The notes under the pieces: model-generated
The model's database searches: none
What the model was told of the DNA's origin: nothing
What the model saw: the letters and a program-made list of their open reading frames with translations, nothing else
Shown: positions 51,524-62,029 of the stretch, in pieces
How the letters are laid out: each line of letters starts with the position of its first letter
Position numbering within the stretch: position 1 is the first letter of the stretch
Position numbers and translations under genes: made by a program
Source: Dactylonectria macrodidyma
Taxonomy: Eukaryota; Ascomycota; Sordariomycetes; Hypocreales; Nectriaceae
Assembly (NCBI GenBank): GCA_020744425.1
Contig: JAGMUV010000043.1
Location: forward strand, 186,001-250,000
Direction: 5' to 3'
DNA: 64,000 nt

Positions 51524-53008
51524 ATGGACACGACCGCCGAGGAGATCCTGGTCGCGGGTGGGGATTCGGTGACCGCGACGCGTCGCTCGTCGAGACCCGT
51601 GAAACCAACCGCGAAAGCCCAAAATTTTTGGCAAGTAGCCTCAAGCCAGACCGGGACATCGAAGAATGCCGGCACAAAGCAAGTGGCAGCAGGCGACAAC
51701 GACTGGGAAAATGCGGACGAGGGACTGCAGGCTGTGGATGGCGCGGCCCGCAGCGATTCATCGCTAATGCAGATGATGCTCCAGACGACGCTCCAGACGA
51801 TGCTCCAGGAAACGTCGAGCCATCTCATGAACAAGCAGAAACAGATGCTGGAGAGACTCTGGGATGCTTTGGTGGAGAACCAGCAGAAAGCGACAAAGGT
51901 GATTAGCGAGCAGCTGGAGATGATCCGACAACTCCAGCAGGAGATACGAACGGTCAGGGCCGAGGCGGCTGACGTCCGGAAAAAGGCCGAGGAAACCAGA
52001 AGCATGCAGGAACAGACAGCACGTGAGATGAAACAGATGCGCGAGCAGCTGATTGAACAGCTCAGGCAGGCGAGGGAACAAGCGGCAGAAGAAACAAAGC
52101 AGTTGCGAGAGCAACTAGACGCGATGGCCAAAAGTATTCAGGCCAACAGCGCCCAGACGAGCCCGCACCCATCGTATGCAGACGTAGCCCGTACCCCGCC
52201 GTCAAGCCAGCCAAGCAACCTTCAAACCCTCACGTCGATGCAAACAACACCATCCACACTTACGGATACTCTCTTCTGCACTATCGACACATCGCGTGTC
52301 AACGAGGAGGAGAAGGGCAAAGCGCAAGTGGGAGGAATTCGACAGGCCATTGAGGAGGAGATGCGAAAGAAGGAGGGCCGACAGGACTGGAGGTGTGCAG
52401 CCGTGGTGAGGAACGCAAAGAACGCAGACCGTATTAAGGTGATCTGCCGAGACGAGTCGGAGATGAAGCTCGTCAAGGAAGCGGCAGAGAAGACAGCAGT
52501 CAAGGGCGCAAGAGTCCTCAGGGACCAACTGTATCCGGTCAAAGTTGACGGCGCAAACAGGGCAGCGGTCCTGGACTCAGCTGGCAACGTGCTGCCAGGC
52601 ACAGCGGAGGCGCTGGGAAAGGAGAACGGAGTGACGATTGCCAAGATGCAGTGGCTCAGCGACAAGGAGAATGGGAAATCCTACGGCTCGATGGTGATCT
52701 ACGTTACGAAGGTGAGCGATGCGCAACGCTTGCTGGAAGAGAGATACTTTCACCTCGCTGGGGAGTCGGCCAGCACCAACGTTTTCGAGCGACGCCAAGG
52801 CCCAGTCCAATGCTACAACTGCTGGGAGCTTGGTCACAAAGCCTTCACCTGCAACAGACCCCAGCGATGCGGCAAATGTGCGGAAACGGGACACCGCCAC
52901 ACACAGTGCCAGGAGATCGAGCCGAAGTGCGTTCTCTGCAGAGGGCCACACGAATCGCTCAGTCGCAACTGCCGAGTACGACAACTACATGACGGCAATG
53001 TGCACTAA
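51524..53008 (+). CDS. LINE ORF1, gag-like RNA-binding protein, 494 aa
   Basis: ATG 51524 (MDTTAEEILVAGG) to TAA 53006-53008, open. A long coiled coil (about residues 95-205: QEIRTVRAEAADVRKKAEE and repeated QLREQ heptads) suggests trimerisation. An RRM-like central region (VKVDGANRAAV...) precedes three zinc knuckles at the C-terminus: CYNCWELGHKAFTC, CGKCAETGHRHTQC and CVLCRGPHES...C. The protein would package LINE RNA. Its end overlaps the ORF2 start by 20 nt, the usual compact Tad arrangement. It is intact, unlike ORF2. Confidence 0.88.
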   Translation: MDTTAEEILVAGGDSVTATRRSSRPVKPTAKAQNFWQVASSQTGTSKNAGTKQVAAGDNDWENADEGLQAVDGAARSDSSLMQMMLQTTLQTMLQETSSHLMNKQKQMLERLWDALVENQQKATKVISEQLEMIRQLQQEIRTVRAEAADVRKKAEETRSMQEQTAREMKQMREQLIEQLRQAREQAAEETKQLREQLDAMAKSIQANSAQTSPHPSYADVARTPPSSQPSNLQTLTSMQTTPSTLTDTLFCTIDTSRVNEEEKGKAQVGGIRQAIEEEMRKKEGRQDWRCAAVVRNAKNADRIKVICRDESEMKLVKEAAEKTAVKGARVLRDQLYPVKVDGANRAAVLDSAGNVLPGTAEALGKENGVTIAKMQWLSDKENGKSYGSMVIYVTKVSDAQRLLEERYFHLAGESASTNVFERRQGPVQCYNCWELGHKAFTCNRPQRCGKCAETGHRHTQCQEIEPKCVLCRGPHESLSRNCRVRQLHDGNVH

Positions 53009-56000
53009 CCTCCAGATCCTCCAGCTTAACGTGGGGAAGAGGGATGCGGTGCAATTGAGCATGATGAACGACGGAGACTTGCGGGACTACGCGGTGCTGG
53101 CAATAGCCGAACCATACGCGCTGAACATTGACGGTGCGGTGATGACAGCACCAAACAACCACAGAAACTGGACGAGATTTATACCGACAAAGAGACATGA
53201 GATGCGATGGCCGATCCGCAGCATGCTCTGGATCCGCAGGGACCTGGAGGCGGAGCAGGTGCCGATACCGTCAGCCGACCTGACGGGAGCAATAATACGA
53301 CTGCCCGACCGGGACGTCCTAGTGGTATCGGTGTATGTGGAAGGGAGTAATGAGAATGCTCTACGCACGGCAATGGAGCAACTGCACAGGGTGATGACGG
53401 GCTTCCGCAACAGCACAGGGAAAACGGACGTGATCTTGGCAGGCGACTTCAACCGCCACGACCAACTATGGGGAGGTGACGAGGTGACAGGCAGACGCCA
53501 AGGGGAGGCAGATCCAATCATCGACCTCATGGACGAGCATGGCCTCCTCAGCCTCCTTCCCAGGGGAACGAAAACCTGGGAGAGGGGTAGTGCAGAGAGC
53601 ACGATCGACCTGGTGCTTGCGTCGTCCGAACTGGCCGAAGACATGGTTCACTGCGACATTCACCAGACCGAACACGGATCGGACCATAGGGCAATCCAGA
53701 CAGAGTTTGACCTCACGACACCGGAAAGGACGGCGAGTCCGAGACTGCTCTTCAAGAATGCACCGTGGAATGCGATCAAGGAGAGAGTGAAAGATCGGCT
53801 GGCACTCCTCCCATGGGACGGCGGGGTTCAGACACAGACGGACAGGTTGATGGAGGCAGTCCTCGGTGCAATCCACGCACTGGTTCCTCGGGCGAAACCA
53901 TCACCATACGCAAAGAGATGGTGGACAACAGACCTCACCCGACTCCGGAAAGCCTACACGTACTGGAGAAACCTGGCGAGGGCGCAGCGGCGGGCAGGCC
54001 ATAGACAGGACAACCTAGAGAGCCTCGGGCAAAGGTAGCATCCAAAGAGTACCACGACAGTATCAGAAGACAGAAGAAGGCCCACTGGGATGACTTCCTC
54101 ACAGACGGCGCCAATATCTGGCAAGCAGCCAAATACCTCAAACCCGGTGCCGACATGGTCGGCGACAAAATCCCCCGGCTGAAAAGGGCGGACGGGACGA
54201 CAACGCAGGACAAGGCGGAACAGGCAGAGGAACTGCTGACGGCATTCTTCCCGCCGCTGCCAGCAACCATCGAAGACGAAGGTCCACGACCGCGGCGGAG
54301 AGAAGTGGCCATGCCAGACTTGACGTTGGAGGAGGTGGAGGAGAAAGTCATGGCAGCCAAGGCGTGGAAAGCACCCGGAGAAGACGGCGTGCCGGCGATG
54401 GTGTGGAAGCAACTGTGGCCGGTGGTCAAGGAACGCGTGATGCATCTGTTCCGCACCTCACTGGATGAAGGACAGCTACCAGACCAGTGGAGAAGCGCAA
54501 AGATCATCCCGCTCAAGAAGCCGGACAAGGCCGATTACGCACTCGCAAAGGCATGGAGACCAATCTCGCTGCTGTCGACGCTGGGAAAGATCCTCGAGGC
54601 GGTAGTGGCGGACAGGATCTCATACGCCGCCGAGACGTTCGGGCTCCTGCCCACAAACCACTTTGGGGCAAGGAAGCGGCGGTCGGCAGAGCAGGCTCTG
54701 CTGCTCTTCCAAGAACAAGTGTACAAAGCATGGCGGAACCGCAAGGTGGTCAGCCTGGCCAGCTTCGACATCAAAGGCGCGTACAACGGCGTGTTCGATG
54801 ACAGACTGCTACAGAGGCTGGAAGCAAGAGGTATCCCCAGGAAGCTGGTGCAATGGATAAGCGCGTTCTGCTCCAATCGCACGGCCAGCATTGTGGTGAA
54901 CGACTACACGTCAGAGCAACGGGAGCTGCCGCAAGCCGGCCTTCCCCAAGGATCGCCGCTTTCGCCAGTGCTTTTGCTGTTCTTCAACGCAGACCTTGTG
55001 CAAAGCAAGATTAACTCGAAAGGCGGATCGATGGCGTTTGTCGACGACTACTCGACCTGGGTCACGGGGCCGACGGCGGAGGCGAACAGGGACGGCATAC
55101 AAGCCATCATTGACCGGGCACTGGCGTGGGGGAAACGCAGTGGAGCGACGTTTGAGCATGACAAGACAGCAATTGTCCACTTCACGCGTGTAGCTGAACG
55201 CACCAGCGAGGCGCCGTTCACGATCAATGGAGAGGAAGTCAAGCCCAAAGCGAAGGCCAAACTCTTAGGGGTAATCATGGACACGGGGCTCAGGTTCAAG
55301 GAACACATGGCCAAGGCCGCCACGAAAGGTCTCTTGGCAGCCATGTGTCTAAGGAGACTCAGGATGCTGCCACCACAAGCTGCCAGACAACTCTTCGTCG
55401 CAACCGTGGCCCCAGCCATGGACTACGCGTCTGTCGTATGGGCGCATGCGCGCGGCGAAAGGGAACTGAAAGAGTTCAACAGGGCACAGAAAATAGGAGC
55501 GCGGGCCATCACGGGAGCCTTCCAGACGGTGGCGAGGGCAGTAGCTGAAGCGGAAGCCAACATCCAAACAGTACACGAGCGACATGCTCTGGCTGGAATG
55601 AGGTTGTACATCAATATGCAGACGCTGCCAAAGAAGCACCCCCTAGCGACACTCAAAGTATCAGTGAGTCGAAGGTACATCTCGCCGATGAAGAGACTGG
55701 CGCTTGCCCTCGGCGAGAGCGGAATCGGGCGGATGGAAACAATCGAAGCCTATGCAGCACCGCCGTGGCACGCCCGCGTGTCGCTGGTGTGTGAGGTACC
55801 TAGATCGGAAGGTGGCGATAGCGGCAGCCAACAGCGTCGAAGACATCACTATCACGACCAGCGCTTCCGACAGAGGAGGAATGGCGGGCATGGGAGGCAT
55901 CATCAGCCACAAAGCAGCAGGGCGAGAGAATAGGGTCATGGCCAGGTACTCGGTCACCCTCGGCTCGCGAGACGACCAGAACCCCTACACGGCCGAGTTG

Positions 56001-56762
56001 GGGGCGATAGCAATGGCATTGCGATGCATGCCTGACGGACTACAGGACCGAAGGCTTACCATACTGTCAAGCGGCCAGTCAGCACTGAAGGCGATCGCGC
56101 GACCACGACAACAATCGGGACAGTGCGCCATCCGAGAAATCTACAACCACATCCGACGGCTAAGAAAAGGCAACAACAGGGTCAAGATGATTTGGGTACC
56201 CTCTCGGGATGATGCGTTCCCCTTGGGGCCCAAGGCGAAGAGACAGGCCCAGAGAGCAACTGAATCGGGGCGCTTGCCAGAGACACAGCCGTACCAAGCC
56301 CGATCGACGCGGATAAGACTAGCGAGAGAGCAGCTACAACAGCACCAGACACTACCGGACAGAGTGGGCGGCTTCTCCAAGAGGGTTGACAAAGCGCTAC
56401 CGGGAAAACACACAAAGGTGCTGTACGACGGACTGAAGAGGCGCGAAGCAGACACGCTTTCGCAGTTGCGCACGGGAATGGCGAGGATTAACAGCTACCT
56501 GTCGAGGATCGGTGCAGTGGAATCAGACTTGTGCGACTGTGGAAGGGCAGTCGAGACGATGGAACATTTTCTCTTTCGATGCACCAAGTGGGACGCACAA
56601 CGCGAAGGCATAAGACAAATCAGGCAAAGCGAGATAGGAAACCTATCGTTCTTTTTGGGAGGAAAGTCGGCATTGGACGGACCGAAGTGGTCACCTAACC
56701 TACAGGCGGTGCGAGCAACGATCAAATTTGCGATGAAGACAGGAAGGTTGGGAGTGAAGTAG
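52989..56762 (+). pseudogene. LINE ORF2: endonuclease, reverse transcriptase, RNase H, two frameshifts
   Basis: ATG 52989 (MTAMCTNLQILQLNVGK) starts an APE-type endonuclease: IAEPYAL, LAGDFNRHDQLWGG and EHGSDHRAI. This frame stops at 54036-54038. One missing G in the run at 54027-54029 would carry it into AKVASKEYHDSIRRQKKAHW. The RT follows: KAPGEDGVPAMVWKQ, WRPISLLSTLGKILE, FDIKGAYNGV, GLPQGSPLSPVL and catalytic FVDDYS. A second shift at about 55785-55795 separates the RT/thumb frame from the RNase-H frame (VAIAAANSVEDITITT...AELGAIAMAL). A terminal CDCGRAVETMEHFLFRC zinc motif is present. The RNase-H frame ends at 56762. Confidence 0.87.
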
Positions 56763-57347
56763 GAGAATGGGACATACTAACAGCCGGAACCAGGAAACAG
56801 TAGCACAATACTAACACAGTACAGCCTCATTTTGACAGACCACGCTTCAGCTGCTGAGGATAGGATGCTGAACACTTGGAGAAATTGGCCTTCAAGCAGG
56901 CCTGTCAGAGAGAGTCAAGCGAGGCCAAACGAAAGCGATCCAGGGAGAGAAAGTGGGGCTTTACTTGTGGTCAGGATTGAAGGTGGCAGAAATGTAAATA
57001 GCATAGCGTGTTCCATGACCCTATGAGATCCGTTCTCCCGGGCGTAATAAATCTACTACTACTACTACTACTCTCATAAGCAATGGAAGTCTAGACCTCC
57101 GAGAGCCCACTAACTTGATTAGGAAGGTGTAACGCTGTACTAATACAAAAGAGGAAAGTGTAACGCTGGACCGTGCTCTGGTACTGATTTACCATGAATC
57201 CTTCTTGTTTAACCATGAGCTGTATCAGGAATACAGATTCAACTTAAAAAAAAAAATGCGCTCCCATACCAATAAGTATCTGAGGACCTGATGAAGCTAA
57301 AAAAATATATGAGATCTTGGTTGTGGCCCTGAAGACCTAAGCTGCAA
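56763..57347. other. LINE 3' UTR and junction with hAT relic
   Basis: 3' UTR to the (CTA)n tail, then about 270 bp with two GTGTAACGCTG repeats (57127, 57162) and an A-run. It separates the LINE from the truncated hAT transposase and contains no gene. Confidence 0.55.
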
Positions 57348-58772
57348 TTACCTACTGGAGAAAGTTGAATTCCACCGGATCCCGCCATCCTTGATAAGCT
57401 GTAGGCTGAAAAGCTCATCATCTTGCAGGGCCTCGGCTTGTAGAGTCTCGAAATGCTGTCGGCGCTGATCTGAGCGTGTAATGTAGCGAACAATATTATG
57501 AACTTTGCCGATAACGCCTCGTTGCCGCCAGATCGAGAAGGATTCTTGGTCGTTACAACACTGGAGCTGTCGTTCGGCCTTACTCACACCTTTGCCATAG
57601 AGAATTGCCTTGACAACGAGGTTGATAACGTGGCCAGAACAGCGGAGTCGTCTCCAGTCCGGATCGAAACCAAATCGCGTAGCTAGTTGTAACACGGCGC
57701 GATCGTTATCCTGGGCGTTATCCATCATGAAACAACCAAGCTTCGGCTCGAGATCGTACTGCGTAACTACGCTAATAAGGCAATTTGCTATATTTTCGCC
57801 TGAGTGAGAACCATATAGCCGCGGGAGGCCGAGAAGAGCTTGATGATTGGTGTAGTCCACGCCTAGTAAGCGGAGGTTAAAAGTTGGATTAAGCCTTATA
57901 TAATAAAACGTCTGAATAGTAAAGGGCATCACATATATATACGTACCTACAAAGTGCGCAACTACGCCGCAGAGGCTCATCCCACTAGTTGACGTCCATA
58001 AGTCGCAGCTTAGGTGGACCGCACTCCTACATTCCTTCAACTCAGCCTTCAAACTCTCCCTGTGTGTCTCAAATGCAGCCATTATCCAACTGCTCAGCGT
58101 CGTCGCGGACGTCGGGAGAAGCCGCTCTAACTCAGGCCTCCCATACGAGAGCAAGTCACACGTATCTCCGGCAGTTGCGCTTCGAAAGCTCACGTCGTGA
58201 GCAACAACCCAGTCCAGATACTGCTGCCTGTAGCCTTCCCCAGCAATAGGAGTCCGTAGTGGACCAAAGCTATTAGCCTTCTTACTTCGATCCCATGGGT
58301 TGGAAACCCGGATATGCTGAGGAACTTCGCCGTCCTCAGAAATGCCGTGTTTGTGCTTTAAATGGTAGGCGATCGCACTATTTCCGTTGTATTTAAATAT
58401 TGTAGAACAGTCGCTGCCAGTCTCATGGCATCTCCGACAAAGCCAGTACTGCTCATTTTCTGACTCGATATTGGCACCGTGGTCCCAAATCCAGGACTTC
58501 TTTGTCTTGCCGGTTGTACGCTTGTGCTTCATATAGTAGTGCGCATCGCTTAGACGTTTGTTGTTGTACTGGAGAGCACCCCAGCGAATTGGGAAGGCAC
58601 CATCGGCAAGAGGTCTCGGAGCTCCGACAGATGAAGGAGATGACAAGGGCCCAGTTGAAGGCGTGGTCGATTTCTTGGCGGAGGACTCGATTGATGGTTG
58701 GATTGAGAGCTCCGTAAATTGGTCTGCTGAACGCGACGATGACGGCGTGGAGGAGAAGGATGGGGCCGGCAT
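57348..58772 (-). pseudogene. hAT transposase, third lineage, C-terminus missing
   Basis: ATG 58772 (MPAPSFSSTPSSS) leads to a BED finger, YWLCRRCHETGSDCS...AIAYHLKHKHG, then VHLSCDLWTSTSG (D), intron 57863-57946 (joining AHFVG to VDYTNHQALLGL), FMMDNAQDNDRAV (D), RRLRCSGHVINLVVKAIL and IRWNSTF. The sequence ends here without the hATC dimerisation domain, 275 bp from the LINE 3' tail, so it is truncated. The frame to that point is otherwise open. Confidence 0.85.
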
Positions 58773-59242
58773 GGTGGTGTGTACTGCCGGAAATTTTTCC
58801 GTTGTGCGTACGTGTAGGGAGCGTTGCTATATGCAAAAAGAGATGCTGAGTCTAGACGGGAGGGCAAGTTGAAGTTCGAACGGAGGCCGCCAAAACTCTC
58901 GCTAAGACGCGTTACGCGTCGCGCATCTGGCACGTCGAACGGAATGGCTCGGGACAGTCAGGTCGGGACAATCAAATGACAGGGATTAATGCGCTAAGCA
59001 AGGGGTTAAGAGACGCCGTCTCTGGGCTAGGATCTGAATAGGAAAAACTCGGTCTTTACATCGAGTTGAGATCCACTAATAGGTATCTGGGAGGGTTTTA
59101 GAAAACCCCCTCTAAATCCAACCGTTAACTAGTTAACTGACAACCTTATAACGTCCCTAACGGTTGAAATGAGGAACTTATAACGTCCCTAACGGTTGGT
59201 ATTACGTAAGCCGTTAACTGGTCCGTTATCCAAATGGTTAAC
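58773..59242. other. Upstream flank of hAT relic with sub-terminal-type repeats
   Basis: CTTATAACGTCCCTAACGGTT occurs twice (about 59149 and 59176), with several GTTAAC/AACGGTT motifs to 59240. This looks like the 5' sub-terminal region of the minus-strand hAT. The terminus itself is not identifiable. Confidence 0.5.
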
Positions 59243-59407
59243 TGACTATTGGACACACTGGATGTCATGCATGTGAGGGTTGTAGAGAGTCAAATTGGCC
59301 TTAATCACTGCTCAAGTCAAGAGGACGAAGGTCCCAGTTATATACACAAGAATGGTGTCCAAGTGGGTCGGGACGCCTCCTCGGCTGGGGCGGAATATCG
59401 TTTGACA
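59243..59407. repeat. LTR-like repeat copy 1
   Basis: Matches 62232-62395 over about 150 bp (GAGGGTTGTAGAGAGTC, GTCAAGAGGACGAAGGTCCC, GGGACGCCTCCTCGGCTGG) and ends TTTGACA. The left end is eroded and no duplication flanks it. On the minus strand it interrupts a BED-like YRCLHCPA segment. Confidence 0.75.
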
Positions 59408-59499
59408 AGCGGCAGGGCAATGGAGACATCGATACATCACCATACCCCTAGATTTGCGCGTACGTGACCCGCCGGTGGTGTTCTGGGTGTCCTCATCAG

Positions 59500-59911
59500 C
59501 AGGCTTTCTATCCATATTCCATACTCCATACAGGCCCGTATGGAATATGGAATATGGAATGCACCCCGTATGGAAGCTTATTCCATACGTATGGGATACA
59601 AAAAATGACGTCATCTCTCACACTGCCACTATCGTAAAGAATCAGGTTTAGGAGCTCTGCAATTCAGTAATTATACAGTGGTTTACTTGCTGTCGGCTGC
59701 AGACAGAGCTGAGATTGAAGTATGAAACAGCATAAACGATGGGTTTGGGATCACTCTGAAACAGACTGCAATAGCGGGGATAATATTTTCCGGAATAATC
59801 CATTATTCCATACGTATGGAATACGGACGGCCCGTATGGAATATGGAGTATGGAGTATGGAACATTCCATACTCCATCACTTATTCCATACGAGTATGGA
59901 TAGAAAGCCTG
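59500..59911. mobile_element. Non-autonomous hAT element, 412 bp
   Basis: Perfect 17-bp TIRs CAGGCTTTCTATCCATA (59500-59516; inverted 59895-59911) and a perfect 8-bp duplication CTCATCAG (59492-59499, 59912-59919). The interior is packed with CCATACGTATGG-type sub-terminal repeats and has no transposase. Confidence 0.93.
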
Positions 59912-60288
59912 CTCATCAGGGTACGTTGCTTTGAAGAAGAGGAAAAAGTCCAGAGACGTCCCAGTAATGGGCAGGTCCGAAATTCAGGGCGTAGAGGCGG
60001 CGGTGGTCTGAGATGATGTCATGGTCGATAAATCACCTGGATAAGCTAATTGTGCTAGAATACCTACGGCCGTTTGAACGAGTACTGAGATGGTGGTGCT
60101 GATGTTGAAATTGAGAGAAGTCTTTTCATCATCTAATCAATTGATAAGATCTCTTCAGCCAATCAGAGAGCGGTATTTAGGTGGATATCAATCTGGATAT
60201 CCATTTAAGAGGCAGAGAGTTATATCGATATCGATATATCCAGATAGCAGAGTTGATATCGATATATCGTATCCAAATACGCAGGTCT
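59912..60288. other. Junction region with GATATCGATAT motifs
   Basis: No gene. Repeated TATCGATAT/GATATCC motifs (60183-60270) lie immediately before the hAT-B copy and differ from hAT-B's own flanking sequence. Confidence 0.5.
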
Positions 60289-61616
60289 GTTCTCACCTCG
60301 CTGCGGCCATTTTGGAAGTGGTTGACGAATGGGGCTTTGCTTCGAAGCTCGGATATTTCGTGATGGACAATGCTGGTAATAACGATACAATGATGAGATC
60401 CCTTTCGCTTGGTCAGTACAACTCACCGTTGATACTGACTGACCCTAACATCCCATAGGCCTCCTACGCCGATATGACATCCAATACGATCCCAAAGTTC
60501 ACCGACTCCGCTGCCAAGGTCATATCATCAACCTCGCCGCCAAAGCTTTCCTCTTCGTCACGGACAATGAGAAGCTCGAACGCGACGATCCTGGTCTGCA
60601 TAATGTGACATTAAAGCATATTGAAGCGTGGCGGAAGAAGGGTCCTCTTGGCAAGCTTCACAACTTCGTCGTTTACATCCAACGGAGTGTTCAGCGCAAC
60701 CAAAAGTTTCTTGCTATCAGCCACAACCATAAGCTTGCGCGAGACAATGACACAAGATGGAGCTCGTGGTATACCATGTTGAGGGCGGCCTTGAATCTTA
60801 GAGACGCAATTGATGGCTATTTCAACAAATGGATGGATTCAAATTGCGCTGGAGACGAGCTCTCTTCAGAGGATTGGACTATCTTGGAGAAGATCATGTG
60901 CTTCTTAGAGAAGCTGAAGATGACGACCAAGGCTCTCGAGTCGTCGTTTGCAACACTCGACAATGTCCTCTTGGCTATGGACTTTGTATTGGCACAATTC
61001 GAAGCCGGCAAAGAGGCAACTATCGACGATCCGATGATGGCACCGATGTATAACTCGGGCTGGGCCAAGTTGGATAAGTACTATCGCCTTACTGATGAAT
61101 CGCCTGCGTATGTTGCAGCCATTGTGCTCCACCCTTCGCATAAATGGCACTACATCCAGGAGAACTGGAAAATGGAGTGGGTTGAGCCTTCAAAGAAATT
61201 GATTGAGACGCTGTGGAACGAATATAAACCTGTGGAATCACCCCTTCCCCTCTGCGAAGTCCCATTGACGACCACGAACGAGTTCTTGAATTGGAGAAAC
61301 AAGCACCTGCAGCCGTCACTCGTCACGGATGAATACGAACGATATTGCAATTCTGAACGGGTTTATGGCTTTACAAGCGCCCTTGCATGGTGGCTAGAGG
61401 AGACGCAGCAGAAAAACTACCCGAGCCTGAGCAAGATGGCTGTGGATATACTGTCGATTCCTGCAATGTCTGCGGAGCCCGAGCGACTCTTCTCTGGGGC
61501 AAATATAACGATTACAGACCGTCGAAATCGGCTTGGGAGTGATGTAATTGAAGCATTGGAGTGCCTGAAGTCATGGTTTGGGATACGAGATTTTCAGGGT
61601 GACGAGATTTGTGCAG
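60289..61616 (+). pseudogene. Second copy of hAT-B transposase, 5'-truncated
   Basis: Near-identical to 42169-43714 without the solo LTR, including intron 60412-60458. It starts at the codons for SHLAAAILEV and remains open through RDNDTRWSSW and the hATC motif IPAMSAEPERLFSGA, then diverges after EICAG into unrelated TCGAT-rich DNA. The N-terminal 280 residues (BED finger and first catalytic Asp) are absent. It provides the empty-site sequence that proves the LTR insertion in the first copy. Confidence 0.92.
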
Positions 61617-62029
61617 GGTTGGAAATCGATCGACCAATCGATTTGATCGGTTCGATTAATCGATTCGATTTCGATTTCGATCGATATCGTATCAATCAAA
61701 CGTTCAATCGATCGATTTGATCGTCGATTGCCACATGCACCAAGGGTGTCCCGGGTAGGTAGCGGTGGTGCGGACCATTCTATCACTAGACGCGTCGCCG
61801 CGTCGACCGCGACGCGAGACACGCCTCGAAGAAGGCGTCGGGCGAGCGGCCAATTCAGGGGTAGAGAACTCCCTGCGCTTGCGCGATGGTCCTTGGCTGC
61901 TGGTCCTCCGCTCTGCTCAATCGACTTCACAAAACAACCTGTCCAAGTCGACCTCAAAGGTTGGACCCTTACCAGCCTCGCAGCATTCGATTTGGTCTCT
62001 GCATTCTTTGCGGGGCATTTGCCATCGCC
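61617..62029. other. TCGAT-rich junction and hAT 5' flank
   Basis: 61620-61725 is dense in ATCGAT/TCGATTTCGAT motifs. The remainder up to ATG 62030 is probably 5' sequence of the next hAT element. No gene was recognised. Confidence 0.5.

Larger units (their letters stand above)
51300..57073 (+). mobile_element. Tad-like non-LTR retrotransposon (LINE)
   Basis: ORF1 (coiled coil plus CCHC knuckles) and ORF2 (endonuclease, RT, RNase H) are followed by a 3' UTR ending in (CTA)n at about 57053-57072, the usual tail of fungal Tad-type elements. The 5' boundary (about 51300) is approximate. ORF2 has two frameshifts. No target duplication was identified. Confidence 0.88.

Noticed and set aside
51238..52131. 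297-codon minus-strand frame with repeated Lys-Glu-Cys
   Set aside because: It is antisense to the 9-bp array and LINE ORF1; the repeat protein is a by-product of the minisatellite.
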